DNA of 64,000 nt from Cupriavidus sp. U2 (GTDB lineage: Bacteria; Pseudomonadota; Gammaproteobacteria; Burkholderiales; Burkholderiaceae): NCBI RefSeq assembly GCF_009663685.2, contig NZ_RCOG02000012.1, positions 422,056-486,055 on the forward strand, given 5' to 3'. Below are positions 27,101 through 35,773 of this stretch, piece after piece. The number at the start of each line of letters is the position of its first letter. Position 1 is the stretch's first letter. A model generated the notes under the pieces. The model saw nothing but the letters and a program-made list of their open reading frames with translations, made no database searches and had not been told where the DNA came from. Both the position numbers and the translations under genes were made by a program.

Positions 27101-27682
27101 AAGTTCGTGAAGGGCACGCTGGCCGCGCTGGAAAAGGAAGTGCAGGGCAACGGCGGCGGCTACGGCCGCGACGTGCGCGGCAAGGTGGTCGCCGGCGTCA
27201 TCATGGGCGTGCGCACGCAGATGACCCAGCGTGGCAAGCTGATCATCGTCATGATCGACGACGGCACGGCCCAGATCGAAATGACCGTGTTCAACGAACT
27301 GTACGATGCCAACCGCCACATGTTCCGCGAGGACGAGCTGATCATCGCCCAGGGCAATGCGCGGCACGATACGTTCACGGGCGGCGTGCGCTTCACGGCC
27401 GAGTCGGTGATGGACCTGGTGACGGCGCGCGCCCGGTACGCCGATGCGGTGTGCCTGGGTTTCAACGGCAATGCCTCGACCGAGCGCCTGCGGGAACTGC
27501 TGACGCCGTTCCTGGCCAACGGGGCCCAGGTGCCGGGCGTGCCGGTGCGCATCCGCTATGTCAACAAGTCGGCCCAGTGCGAAGCCACGCTGGGCGACCA
27601 GTGGCAGATCACCCCCTCCGAGGAGGCGCTGACCACCCTGCGCGATGCGCTGGGCGACAGTGTGCGCATGCTATATGCCTGA
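24179..27682 (+). CDS. dnaE: DNA polymerase III alpha subunit
   Basis: A 1167-residue protein (E. coli 1160). The N-terminal PHP domain begins FVHLRLHSEYSVVDG. The palm has catalytic Asp pairs in PDFDIDFC and a third in KFDFLGL. Fingers contain YRPGPMDLIPSF, then come HhH, an OB fold (about residues 1000-1090) and the C-terminal tau-binding region. It is the replicative polymerase. The ATG at 24179 fits the family N-terminus; a longer in-frame extension upstream is not conserved-looking. The next gene starts inside its last codons. Confidence 0.97.
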   Translation: MSAPRFVHLRLHSEYSVVDGIVRLDDAVKAAAKDGMGALALTDLANAFGLIRFYKEARGSGIKPVVGADVWLTNADDRDKPARMQLLVQDRIGYLNLCTLLSRAWLSNQYRGRAELEPGWFEEPGEEGLPLATGLIALSGAMGGDVGLALANGNSDAARRAARHWATVFPQRFYIELQRAGHPGTDAYVQQAVQLAAALQLPVVATHPVQFMTPDDFTAHEARVCIAEGELLANPRRTRKFTTDQYFKTQDEMCALFADIPSALQNSVEIAKRCNLTLELGKPRLPLFPTPDGMSLDDYLVFMAKDGLEKRLAVLFPDEAERESKRPEYYARLEFETGTIIKMGFPGYFLIVADFINWAKNNGVPVGPGRGSGAGSLVAYALGITDLDPLKYALLFERFLNPERVSMPDFDIDFCQHGRDRVITYVKEKYGKEAVSQIATFGTMAAKAAVRDVGRVLDLGYGFVDSVAKLIPFKPGKLVTLEEAKKEEPALAERERNEEEVRQLLELAQRVEGMTRNVGMHAGGVLIAPGRLTDFCPLYTQGTDGMSGVVSQYDKDDVEAAGLVKFDFLGLTTLTILDWAERYIRRLDPSKTDWNCSQIPLDDGPAFEILKSANTVAVFQLESRGMQGMLKDAKPDRFEDIIALVALYRPGPMDLIPSFCARKHGREKVEYPDPRVEPVLKETYGIMVYQEQVMQMAQIIGGYSLGGADLLRRAMGKKKAEEMAKHRELFREGAAKNGLSAQQADDIFDLMEKFAGYGFNKSHAAAYALLAYYTAWLKAHHPAEFMAANMSLAMDDTDKVKILYEDCRLNKIVVLPPDVNASEYRFAPTDAKTIRYGLGGIKGSGQGAIEDILRAREEKPFEDLFDFCERVDRRQVNRRTIEALIRAGAFDSLNDNRAQLLASVSIAMEAAEQKAESANQVSLFDLMDDAGDAHRPALIDEPRWTAKRTLQEEKQALGYYFSGHLFDASRDEVRKFVKGTLAALEKEVQGNGGGYGRDVRGKVVAGVIMGVRTQMTQRGKLIIVMIDDGTAQIEMTVFNELYDANRHMFREDELIIAQGNARHDTFTGGVRFTAESVMDLVTARARYADAVCLGFNGNASTERLRELLTPFLANGAQVPGVPVRIRYVNKSAQCEATLGDQWQITPSEEALTTLRDALGDSVRMLYA

Positions 27683-28922
27683 GCGAGCGACGGTCGGCAT
27701 GCGCAGGCAACGCATCCTGTTTCACGTCACCCATTTCCTGCATGGTGGCATCGAGACCTCGCTGGTCTCGCTGCTGACATCGCTGCAGGACAGGTTCGAT
27801 CTGGCGCTGACGGTCACCTATCCCTCGCCGGAGCTGGCGTCGCACTTCCGGGCCCGGCTGCCCGCCAGCGTGGATGTCCACGTGCTGGCGCCCGAACGCT
27901 GGCTGTCGCATTGCCGCCAGCTGAAGAAACAGCGCAAGCTGGGCGTGCTGGGCAAGATCTACGAGGAAGCCCTGCTGCCCCCGGTGCGCAAGCCGATCGT
28001 CCGGCGCCGCTTCATGGCGATCCTGGAACAGGGCTTCGACATGGTCGTGGACTACGACATGTCGCTATCGCGCATTACCGGGCCGCTACCGGTGCCGATG
28101 ATCGGCTACCAGCATTTCAGCGTGGCGCACCTGGCGCGCGGCCATGGCCGCAAGCTGCGCAAGCTGCGGCATCAGTGCAAGGTCGATTACGACGCGGTGG
28201 TCATGCTGACCGACAGCATGCTGGCCGATGCCCGCGAACTGATGCCCGACGCGGCGCACAGGCTGGTGCGGCTGTACAACGCCATCGACCTCGACAATAT
28301 TCGCGCCCGGGCCGCGCAGCCGCTGGAGCCGGGGCTGGCGCCCGCCGCGCCGTTCATTGTCTCGATAGGCCGGCTGGAGGAAAGCCAGAAGGACTTTACT
28401 TCGCTGCTGCATGCCTATGCGCGGCTGGTCGAACAGGGAATCGACGAGCGACTGGTGCTGGTGGGCGATGGCGCGTCACGACCCAGGCTCGAAGCCCTGG
28501 CGCAATCGCTGGGCCTGGCCGGGCGCGTGACATTCGCCGGTTTCCAGTCGAACCCCTACGCCTGGATTCGCCAGGCGCGCCTGATGGCGTTCAGTTCGAA
28601 GATGGAAGGCCTGCCCAACGTCCTGCTGGAAGGGCTGGCCGTGGGCCAGGTGGTGGTGAGCACCGATTGCCCGACTGGCCCCCGCGAGATTCTTGACGAC
28701 GGCCGCGCCGGCCTGCTGGTGCCGGTGGGCGATGTGGAAGGGCTTGCCGCGGCGATCCGCAGGGGCCTGCAGGATGCCGCGCTGCGCCAGTCGCTGCTGG
28801 CCCACGCCGCCCGCCACATCGAACAGATGGGCTTTGGCCCGACAGGCCAGGCGTTCGGCGCGCTGGTCAATCGGCTGACGCAGGCGGATGTTTCGCCTGC
28901 TGGTGCAGCAGCCAGAGCTTGA
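27675..28922 (+). CDS. Family 4 glycosyltransferase (LPS/EPS type)
   Basis: A 415-residue GT-B protein. The N-terminal acceptor domain has FHVTHFLHGGIETSLVSLL. The C-terminal nucleotide-sugar domain has FIVSIGRLEESQKDF and the E-x7-E-like LPNVLLEGLAVGQVVVSTDC. It probably adds a sugar to a cell-surface glycan; donor and acceptor are unknown. ATG 27675 overlaps the dnaE stop by 8 bp; ATG 27699 is an alternative. The 3' end overlaps the convergent GT2 gene by 56 bp. Neighbouring msbA supports an LPS role. Confidence 0.85.
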   Translation: MPERATVGMRRQRILFHVTHFLHGGIETSLVSLLTSLQDRFDLALTVTYPSPELASHFRARLPASVDVHVLAPERWLSHCRQLKKQRKLGVLGKIYEEALLPPVRKPIVRRRFMAILEQGFDMVVDYDMSLSRITGPLPVPMIGYQHFSVAHLARGHGRKLRKLRHQCKVDYDAVVMLTDSMLADARELMPDAAHRLVRLYNAIDLDNIRARAAQPLEPGLAPAAPFIVSIGRLEESQKDFTSLLHAYARLVEQGIDERLVLVGDGASRPRLEALAQSLGLAGRVTFAGFQSNPYAWIRQARLMAFSSKMEGLPNVLLEGLAVGQVVVSTDCPTGPREILDDGRAGLLVPVGDVEGLAAAIRRGLQDAALRQSLLAHAARHIEQMGFGPTGQAFGALVNRLTQADVSPAGAAARA

Positions 28923-29643
28923 TGTACTTGTAATAGCTGGCCTGGCCGTTCATCAGCGCGACCGCCAGCCCCTGCGGGCCATCCAGAAAGCCCCGCCGCA
29001 GCAGCCAGGTGCGCACGAACGCCCAGCTGCCGTGGGTCCAGGCGCTGAACACGGTGGCGCGCTTGCCGCGCTGGAATGCCTGTCTGGCGCCCAGCGTGGA
29101 GTATTGGTCGATCTTGCGCAGCACCTGCGAGAAATCGTCGTAGGTGTAGTGCAGCAGCGGGGTTTGCAGATGGCCGATCGGGCTGTCGGTGACCACGTTC
29201 TCGTGGACGATATCGTCGGTAAAGCGGGCGCGGCCGGCGCGGAACACGCGTGTCAGACGGTCGGGATACCAGCCGCTGTGGCGCATGAAGCGGCCGCAGA
29301 AGCGCGACAGGCGCGGCATGTCGTAGGCGTCGGCGCGGCCGGAGTCGATGGCGGCCAGGATTTCGTCGCGCAACGCGGGCGTGACGCGCTCGTCGGCGTC
29401 GATCGACAGCACCCATTCGCTCTGGACCTTGGACAGGGCGAGGTTCTTCTGGGGGCCGAAACCGGGCCAGTTAGCCGTTTCATGAACTTCGGCACCCATG
29501 GCGCGGGCAATCTCCAGCGTGCCGTCCGTGCTGCCGGAGTCCACTATAATCGCGCGGTCGCACCAGGAGACGCTTTCGAGGCAGTCCCGGATGTTGTGTG
29601 CCTCGTTCTTTGTAATCAGTACGACAGAGATTTTCATAGACAT
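28867..29643 (-). CDS. Family 2 glycosyltransferase (WaaE/KdtX-like LPS core type)
   Basis: A 258-residue GT-A protein. It starts with [20 protein letters not shown] and has the metal-binding DxD in [12 protein letters not shown] and [11 protein letters not shown]. This resembles LPS-core beta-1,4-glucosyltransferases of the WaaE/KdtX group. The active site faces the cytosol. It is divergent from msbA, which flips lipid A-core, and converges on the GT4 gene with a 56-bp overlap. ATG 29643 or 29637 may be used. Confidence 0.86.
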   Translation of the reverse strand: MSMKISVVLITKNEAHNIRDCLESVSWCDRAIIVDSGSTDGTLEIARAMGAEVHETANWPGFGPQKNLALSKVQSEWVLSIDADERVTPALRDEILAAIDSGRADAYDMPRLSRFCGRFMRHSGWYPDRLTRVFRAGRARFTDDIVHENVVTDSPIGHLQTPLLHYTYDDFSQVLRKIDQYSTLGARQAFQRGKRATVFSAWTHGSWAFVRTWLLRRGFLDGPQGLAVALMNGQASYYKYIKLWLLHQQAKHPPASAD

Positions 29644-29726
29644 GCTTGCGATGGATCCCGCAGACCGGATTTGCCCGCCATTCTAGCGGCAGTCGGTGCG
29701 GGCCCCGATCGGCAAGTGGAGCCAAC

Positions 29727-31496
29727 GTGAAAGACAGCAAAAAGCAAACGCCCCAGGAAACCGACACCCTCAAGCGCGTCTGGGCATACCTGAAGCCCGA
29801 GATGCGCAACTTCGTGCTGGCGATCCTGGCCATGGCACTCGTGGCGGCCAGCGAGGGCATTATCCCGAAGGTGGTCAACGACCTGCTCGACAAGGGCTTT
29901 GGCGGCAGCTACGCCGGCAAGCTCTGGCACGTGCCGGCGCTGCTGGTCGGCGTGGCGCTGGTGCGCGGCGTGGCGCAGTTCGCGTCCGGGTATCTGCTGT
30001 CGCTGATCTCGAACAAGGTGCTGCTGAAGATGCGCATGCAGATGTTCGAGCGCATGCTGCACGCGCCGGCGCTGTTCTATCACCGCAACACCGCCGCATC
30101 GCTGATCAACGCCGTGATTTTCGAGGTCAACCAGGTCATGCAGATCCTGACCGGCGTGCTGATCACGCTGGTGCGCGACTCCCTGACCGTGCTGGCGCTG
30201 CTGGTGTACCTGTTCTACACGAACTGGCGCCTGACGCTGGTGGTGGCCGTGCTGCTGCCGACCATCGGCTTCGTGATGTCGAAGGTGAACCGCCGCCTGC
30301 GCCGGCTGAACCGGGAGCACCAGGCACTGACCAACACCGCGGCCTACGTGGTCGAGGAAGCGGCTGGCGGCTACAAGGTCGTCAAGCTGCACGGCGGCGA
30401 GGCATACGAAACCGCGCGGTTTGCCACGATGGCCGAGCGCCTGCGCGGCTATTCGATGCGCATGGCCGTGGCCGGTGGCCTGAACCAGCCCGTGACGGCG
30501 TTCCTGGCGTCGCTGGCGCTGTCGGTGATCCTGACCATCGCGATGATCCAGGCACAGGGCAACCAGACCACCATCGGCGGGTTCACCGGCTTCGTGATGG
30601 CCATGCTGCTGCTGATTTCGCCGCTCAAGCACCTGACCGACCTGAACCAGCCGCTGCAGCGCGGCCTGACCGCCGCCGAGATGATCTTCGGGCTGATCGA
30701 CGAGCCGATCGAGCCGCAAACCGGCGGCCTGCCGCTGGAGCGCGCCCGGGGTGACCTGGTGTTCGAAAACGTCGGCTTCCGCTATGGCGATGCCGCCCGT
30801 CCGGCGCTGAACCGTGTGAACTTCCACGCCGCCCCGGGCGAGGTGGTGGCGCTGGTCGGGCCGTCCGGCAGTGGCAAGACCACGCTGGTGAACCTGCTGC
30901 CGCGCTTCTTCGACCCGACCGAAGGCCGCATCATGCTCGACGGCAAGCCGATCGACCAGTTCGGCCTGAACGACCTGCGCCGCCAGATCGCATTCGTGAG
31001 CCAGGACGTGGTGCTGTTCAACGATACGGTGGCCGCCAATGTGGCCTATGGCGTACATCCGCGCGAGAAGATCGACATGGCGCGCGTCGAGCGCGCGCTG
31101 GCGGCGGCTTACCTGACCGATGTGGTCAAGGGCCTGCCCGAAGGTCTGGAAACCAATATCGGCGACAACGGCATGAAGCTGTCAGGTGGCCAGCGCCAGC
31201 GGCTTGCCATTGCGCGGGCCATCTACAAGGACGCCCCGATCCTGATCCTGGACGAAGCCACGTCGGCGCTGGACTCCGAATCGGAGCGCCAGGTGCAGGC
31301 GGCGCTGGAATCGCTGATGGTGGGCCGTACCACGCTGGTGATCGCCCACCGGCTGTCTACGATCGAAAACGCCGACCGCATCGTGGTGCTGGAGCATGGC
31401 CGCGTGGCCGAAGCGGGCAGCCACGGTGCCCTGCTGGCCGCCAACGGGCTGTACGCCGGCTTGCACCGCATCCAGTTCGCCACGGCGGCGGAGTAA
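29727..31496 (+). CDS. msbA: Lipid A export ATP-binding/permease protein
   Basis: A 589-residue half-size ABC exporter (E. coli 582). Six membrane helices (about residues 20-320) precede an ATPase domain with Walker [10 protein letters not shown], signature [14 protein letters not shown] and Walker [13 protein letters not shown]. It flips lipid A-core across the inner membrane. The GTG at 29727 follows GTGGAG; it gives the conserved start [18 protein letters not shown]. Adjacent glycosyltransferases make an LPS neighbourhood. Confidence 0.94.
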   Translation: MKDSKKQTPQETDTLKRVWAYLKPEMRNFVLAILAMALVAASEGIIPKVVNDLLDKGFGGSYAGKLWHVPALLVGVALVRGVAQFASGYLLSLISNKVLLKMRMQMFERMLHAPALFYHRNTAASLINAVIFEVNQVMQILTGVLITLVRDSLTVLALLVYLFYTNWRLTLVVAVLLPTIGFVMSKVNRRLRRLNREHQALTNTAAYVVEEAAGGYKVVKLHGGEAYETARFATMAERLRGYSMRMAVAGGLNQPVTAFLASLALSVILTIAMIQAQGNQTTIGGFTGFVMAMLLLISPLKHLTDLNQPLQRGLTAAEMIFGLIDEPIEPQTGGLPLERARGDLVFENVGFRYGDAARPALNRVNFHAAPGEVVALVGPSGSGKTTLVNLLPRFFDPTEGRIMLDGKPIDQFGLNDLRRQIAFVSQDVVLFNDTVAANVAYGVHPREKIDMARVERALAAAYLTDVVKGLPEGLETNIGDNGMKLSGGQRQRLAIARAIYKDAPILILDEATSALDSESERQVQAALESLMVGRTTLVIAHRLSTIENADRIVVLEHGRVAEAGSHGALLAANGLYAGLHRIQFATAAE

Positions 31497-31579
31497 GCGA
31501 CACACGGTTTTGACGGCCATGGTGCCCTGCCATGGCCGGGCATGTACACACACGGGAAACCTACCCGGAGGAGACAGAC

Positions 31580-32185
31580 ATGACCCAGGCATCACCGTCC
31601 ACCCGACCCCCGATCAGCCGCTATCCCGTCCCGGAGATAGCCGGCCTGCCCGACGACCTTCGCCAGCGCGTGCTGGAAGTGCAGGAAAAGGCCGGGTTCG
31701 TTCCCAATGTGTTTCTGGCGCTGGCGCACCGGCCCGACGAATGCCGGGCCTTCTTTGCGTACCATGACGCGCTGATGCTCAAGGAGCGTGGCAACCTGAC
31801 CAAGGGCGACCGCGAGATGATCGTCGTGGCCACTTCGGGCGCCAACCAGTGCCTGTACTGCGTAGTGGCGCACGGCGCCATCCTGCGCATCTACGAAAAG
31901 AAGCCGCTGGTGGCCGATCAGGTGGCCGTCAACTACCGCAAGGCCGATATCGCGCCGCGGCAGCGCGCCATGCTCGATTTCGCGATGAAGGTGTGCGAGG
32001 CGTCGCATACGATCGGCGAGGCCGATTTCGACGCACTGCGCGTCCATGGTTTCGACGACGAGGACGCGTGGGACATCGCCGCCATCACGGCGTTCTTTGG
32101 CCTGTCGAACCGCATGGCGAACACCATCGGCATGCGTCCGAACGACGAGTTCTTCCTGATGGGCCGCGTGCCCAAGGCGAAGTAG
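31580..32185 (+). CDS. AhpD-like peroxidase-related enzyme
   Basis: A 201-residue carboxymuconolactone decarboxylase/AhpD-fold protein with the redox motif CLYCVVAHG (CxxC followed by His). It matches the uncharacterised peroxidase-related family. It probably acts as a cytosolic thiol peroxidase or reductase, but no partner is encoded nearby. The start has CGGAGGAGAC just upstream. It is followed by a GC-rich hairpin. Confidence 0.87.
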   Translation: MTQASPSTRPPISRYPVPEIAGLPDDLRQRVLEVQEKAGFVPNVFLALAHRPDECRAFFAYHDALMLKERGNLTKGDREMIVVATSGANQCLYCVVAHGAILRIYEKKPLVADQVAVNYRKADIAPRQRAMLDFAMKVCEASHTIGEADFDALRVHGFDDEDAWDIAAITAFFGLSNRMANTIGMRPNDEFFLMGRVPKAK

Positions 32186-32206
32186 CCCGATCTGGCAGGC
32201 ACCCAG

Positions 32207-32237
32207 GCAGGCCGGGCGCGGCGGCGGCCCGGCCTGC
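32207..32237. terminator. GC-rich hairpin between convergent genes
   Basis: The perfect 11-bp stem GCAGGCCGGGC / GCCCGGCCTGC with a 9-nt loop lies between the AhpD-like gene and the convergent lipoprotein gene. No T-run is present. Confidence 0.5.
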
Positions 32238-32242
32238 GCTCT

Positions 32243-32770
32243 TCAGCGGATCTGTGCGCAGTTGCCGTTACGTGGATCGAACAGCACCGGCCAGGCCTGC
32301 TCGTAGATGCCCGGCGTGCAGTGCTTCTCGCACCGTGCGTGGGCCAGCGTGATGCGGCGCGGGTCCTGCCACACCATCAGCTTGCAGCCGCTACCGTCGA
32401 TGGCATGCAGTTCGATGTGCGGCGTCTGCTGCACCTGCTTGAATTCGTCGAGGTCGAAGTGGCACGACCCCTTGCGCGACACCCACAGTTTCCAGGTCAG
32501 CGTCTCCACGGCATTGTGCGATACGCGTACCACGGCATCCTCACGGAAGCCGTCCTCCTCGGTCCGCCTGCAGGTGCCTGTCATATTGATCTCGTGCGGC
32601 GGGATCGGCGTGGGGCGCGCCAGCGGGGCGGGTGGGTAAGTGGTGTCGGCATTGACCTGCGCGCCCGCCAGCGGCGGCGATCGATCAACCTTCTGCGGCA
32701 GCAGATCCGCGCATCCCGCACATAAAAAAATGGCCAGCATCGCTGGCACCGTGATCCGCATTGACATCAT
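32243..32770 (-). CDS. Hypothetical lipoprotein
   Basis: A 175-residue protein. It has a short signal peptide and a lipobox (IFLCAGC, modified Cys at about residue 20). A Pro-rich linker (YPPAPLARPTPIPPHE) follows, then a domain with six Cys that could form disulfides (TGTCRR, GSCHFD, GSGCKL, ARCEKHC, NCAQIR). I do not recognise a named family. The start at 32770 has AAGGGG 6 nt upstream. It lies beside the phn cluster, but nothing links it to phosphonates. Confidence 0.72.
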   Translation of the reverse strand: MMSMRITVPAMLAIFLCAGCADLLPQKVDRSPPLAGAQVNADTTYPPAPLARPTPIPPHEINMTGTCRRTEEDGFREDAVVRVSHNAVETLTWKLWVSRKGSCHFDLDEFKQVQQTPHIELHAIDGSGCKLMVWQDPRRITLAHARCEKHCTPGIYEQAWPVLFDPRNGNCAQIR

Positions 32771-32900
32771 GTCGACCCCTTCAAGCTCCCGCCACCTGCA
32801 TCTCCAGAGTAGGGGATAGCGGTGCAAAGGCCAGCCACCAGTGATGAGGACTAGTCCTACCGTGCCAGCGCCCCGCGTAGCGCCTATAGTCAATGAATGT

Positions 32901-32927
32901 GGCCGCGCGCCGATGCGCGGCCTTTTT
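32901..32927 (+). terminator. Plus-strand intrinsic terminator with no obvious gene
   Basis: GGCCGCGC / GCGCGGCC with a 6-nt loop is followed by TTTTT (32923-32927) on the plus strand. The minus strand lacks a T-run, so it does not serve the phn operon. No plus-strand gene lies between 32186 and here. Confidence 0.65.
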
Positions 32928-32985
32928 CATGGCTGGGCGGGCGACATTGCCGAACGTGCGTTTGATCGCGCGCCGGTGCGCGGGG

Positions 32986-34197
32986 TCAGGCCACGGCCGG
33001 CGCTTCGGCCGCGCGCGCGGCGGTACGCGAGGCCGCATGGTGGACGGCCGGATAGCCTGCCGTAAACACCAGACGGCCGGCTGACCACGTGTGCGTGACC
33101 AGCGGCTGGCCGGCCACGCTGGCCACGGCGATCACGTCGGCGCGCTTGCCGGGCAGCAGCCGGCCACGGTCGTCGAGCATGCACGCGTCGGCCGGGTTGG
33201 CACTGACCAGCGCCAGCGCGTCGTTGAGCGGCAGCTCGGCCAGGCGCGCGGCGGCGAAGGCGGCGGCGATCAGCGTCGATGGCTGGTAGTCCGAGCAGAG
33301 GATATTGCCGACCCGGGCGTGGATCGCGTCGATGGCCCGCATCGATCCGCTCTGGCTCTTGCCGCGCAGCACGTTGGGCGCGCCCAGGATGGTCGGGAGT
33401 GCGTGGGCGGCGGCGGCCTGCGCCGTTTCCAGGTTGATCGGGAATTCGCTCATGCGCACACCCAGCGCATGCATGGCGGCAATGCGCTGTGGCGAATCGT
33501 CGTCATGGCTCGCCGTGGGCACGCCCAGCGCATGGGCCTTCGACACCAGCCGGTTGACGCGCTCGGTGGCGCCGTCGAGTTCGGCCGCCTTCTTCGCGGC
33601 GGCGTTGGCCGCCTCGTCGCGGCTCATGCCATGGTTGCCCATCATGTACGACAGGTAGGCGTCGAGCGTCTTGAACTGGCCCTGGCCGGGCGAGTGATCC
33701 ATCACCGACAGCAGGTCCACCACGCCTTCGGCCATCAGCATTTCCAGCACCGGCACGGCGGCCGCATCGGTCACTTCGTAGCGGCAGTGGATGCGGTTGT
33801 CGACCAGGCTGTGCTTGCGGTACTCGGCCACCGTGCGCACCAGCGTGGCGGCGGTGTCGTTGTTGCGCACGCCGAACTGGTTGCTGGCGAACGAGAGGGC
33901 GTGGTAAGGCGTGGTGATGCCGGCGGCGGCATTGCGGCGATCGACCTGCGCCACGGCAAAGTCGAGCGGGAACAGCACGTTGGCGCGCGGCTCGGCTTCC
34001 TTTTCGATGGCATCGCAATGCACGTCGATCAGGCCCGGCATCACGGTATGGCCGCGCAGGTCGATCACCGCGGCATGGGCGGGAGCCGACTCGGGTTCGA
34101 TGGCGGCGATCTGGCCGTCGGCAATCAGCAGGGCGCTGTCGTGCAGCACGCCGTCGGGCAGAACGAGCGTGGCGTGCGTCAGGTAGGTGGTGGACAT
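32986..34197 (-). CDS. phnM: Alpha-D-ribose 1-methylphosphonate 5-triphosphate diphosphatase (first copy)
   Basis: A 403-residue amidohydrolase. It has the metal-site motifs PGLIDVHCD, VMDHSPGQGQF, ASHDDD and GAPNVLRGKSQSG, then CSDYQPSTL. PhnM removes pyrophosphate from ribose 1-methylphosphonate 5-triphosphate before C-P cleavage. It is the last gene of phnGHIJKLM, 68 nt after phnL. A second, diverged phnM-like gene lies at 39990. Of the two, this one keeps the E. coli-like MDHSPGQ motif. Confidence 0.93.
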   Translation of the reverse strand: MSTTYLTHATLVLPDGVLHDSALLIADGQIAAIEPESAPAHAAVIDLRGHTVMPGLIDVHCDAIEKEAEPRANVLFPLDFAVAQVDRRNAAAGITTPYHALSFASNQFGVRNNDTAATLVRTVAEYRKHSLVDNRIHCRYEVTDAAAVPVLEMLMAEGVVDLLSVMDHSPGQGQFKTLDAYLSYMMGNHGMSRDEAANAAAKKAAELDGATERVNRLVSKAHALGVPTASHDDDSPQRIAAMHALGVRMSEFPINLETAQAAAAHALPTILGAPNVLRGKSQSGSMRAIDAIHARVGNILCSDYQPSTLIAAAFAAARLAELPLNDALALVSANPADACMLDDRGRLLPGKRADVIAVASVAGQPLVTHTWSAGRLVFTAGYPAVHHAASRTAARAAEAPAVA

Positions 34198-34265
34198 GTC
34201 CGGTTCCGTGTCGGGCTCAGGGCAGGTTTGTCGGGGGCGGTGTCGATGTTGGCAGGCGTGGGGCG

Positions 34266-34991
34266 TCAGGCGTTGGCGGCCGCCACCGGCTGCAGCGGCA
34301 GCGCACGTGTGGCCACGGCATCGCGCACGGCTTCGTCGTGGAAGATGCCGATCAGCGCGCGGCCCTCGGCCAGCGCCTCGCGGATCAGCGCGATCACCAC
34401 CGCGCGGTTGTCGGCATCGAGCGAAGCGGTCGGCTCGTCGAGCAGCAGGATCGGATGGCCGCCGATCAGGCCGCGCGCAATGTTCACGCGCTGCTGCTCG
34501 CCACCCGAGAAGGTGGCCGGGGGCAGGTCCCACAGCCGGCGCGGCAGGTTCAGGCGTTCGAGCAGCACGGCGGCGCGGGCGCGGGCTTCCTCGTGGCTGA
34601 CGCCACGCTGCTGCATCGGATCGGCCACCACATCGAGCGCCGAGACACGCGGGATGGCGCGCAGGAACTGCGACACATAGCCGATCACGTCGCGGCGCAG
34701 CTTCAGCACGCGCTGCTCGGGCGCATGGGTCAGCTCCACCCACGGCTCGCCCGCTTCGCTGGTATCGCGCAGCCGGATGGTGCCTTCGGTAGCCAGGTAG
34801 TTGCCGTACAGGCAGCGCAGCAGCGTGCTCTTGCCGGTGCCCGAGCGGCCCGACAGCACCAGGCATTCGCCGCGCGACGCGTCGAAGTCGATCGCCTGCA
34901 GCACGGGCAGGCGGATGCCGCCCTGGTTGTGCAACGTGAACATCTTGCCGAGGCCACGGACCTCGATCAGCTTCCGGGTATCTGCTTGCAT
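34266..34991 (-). CDS. phnL: Phosphonate C-P lyase system protein PhnL (ABC ATPase)
   Basis: A 241-residue ABC-type ATPase with Walker A GRSGTGKST, signature FSGGEQQRVNIARGL and Walker B LLLDEPTASLD. PhnL is not a transporter subunit; with PhnGHI it is needed to attach phosphonate to ribose triphosphate. Its start lies 5 nt past the phnK stop. Confidence 0.94.
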   Translation of the reverse strand: MQADTRKLIEVRGLGKMFTLHNQGGIRLPVLQAIDFDASRGECLVLSGRSGTGKSTLLRCLYGNYLATEGTIRLRDTSEAGEPWVELTHAPEQRVLKLRRDVIGYVSQFLRAIPRVSALDVVADPMQQRGVSHEEARARAAVLLERLNLPRRLWDLPPATFSGGEQQRVNIARGLIGGHPILLLDEPTASLDADNRAVVIALIREALAEGRALIGIFHDEAVRDAVATRALPLQPVAAANA

Positions 34992-34996
34992 CGTGA

Positions 34997-35773
34997 TCAG
35001 CCCTGCAGGATGGAGGAAACCAGCAGCTGGGTGTACGGATGCTGCGGGTCGTCGAGGATCTGGTCGGTCAGGCCTTGTTCGACCACGCGGCCGCCCTGCA
35101 TCACCAGCGTGCGGTGGGCCAGCAGGCGCGCCACGGCCAGATCGTGCGTGACGAGGACGGCGGCCAGGCCCAGGTCCGTCACCAGCCGGCGCATCAGGTC
35201 CAGCAGGCGGGCCTGCACCGAGACATCCAGCGATGCGGTGGGCTCGTCCATGAACACCAGGCGCGGGTGCGTGACCAGGTTGCGTGCGATCTGCAGGCGC
35301 TGCTGCATGCCGCCCGAGAACGTGCTGGGCACATCGTCCAGGCGGCCGAGGTCGATTTCCATCTTTTCGAGCCAGGCGCCGGCGATCTCGCGCAGGTCGC
35401 CGTAGTGGCGGTTGCCCACGGCCATCAGGCGTTCGGCGATGTTGGCGCCGGCGCTGACCTGCATGCGCAGGCCGTCGCGGGCGTGCTGGCGCACGAAGCC
35501 CCAGTCGGTGCGCGCCAGCAGGCGCATGCGCGCGCTGGACAGCGAGGCCAGGTCGGTCAGGCCCGTTTCGCGCATGTCGTAGCTGACGCTGCCGCGCTGC
35601 GCGCGCACCTGCATCGACAGCGCCTGCAACAGCGTGCTCTTGCCCGAGCCCGATTCGCCGACCACGCACAGCACTTCGCCGGGGTACAGGTCGAAGGTGA
35701 CGTCGTGGCAGCCGTGCACGCCGTCCCAGGTGTGCGTGAGCTGCCGGACGCAAAGCAGTGGCGTGGCGTTCAT
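34997..35773 (-). CDS. phnK: Phosphonate C-P lyase system protein PhnK (ABC ATPase)
   Basis: A 258-residue ABC-type ATPase related to oligopeptide-transporter subunits. Walker A is GESGSGKST, the signature is FSGGMQQRLQIARNL, and Walker B is VFMDEPTASLD. It binds the PhnGHIJ core complex, near PhnJ, and is thought to gate it with ATP. It overlaps the phnJ stop by 4 bp (ATGA), indicating coupled translation. Confidence 0.94.
   Translation of the reverse strand: MNATPLLCVRQLTHTWDGVHGCHDVTFDLYPGEVLCVVGESGSGKSTLLQALSMQVRAQRGSVSYDMRETGLTDLASLSSARMRLLARTDWGFVRQHARDGLRMQVSAGANIAERLMAVGNRHYGDLREIAGAWLEKMEIDLGRLDDVPSTFSGGMQQRLQIARNLVTHPRLVFMDEPTASLDVSVQARLLDLMRRLVTDLGLAAVLVTHDLAVARLLAHRTLVMQGGRVVEQGLTDQILDDPQHPYTQLLVSSILQG

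Noticed and set aside
24122..27367. A >1000-codon open frame antisense to dnaE
   Set aside because: Same composition artefact. dnaE has all catalytic motifs and the antisense product shows no recognisable domain.
32881..32927. TATAGT at 32885-32890 as the promoter of a small RNA ending at the orphan terminator
   Set aside because: It has no convincing -35, and the transcript would begin almost inside the terminator. The terminator is reported without a promoter.
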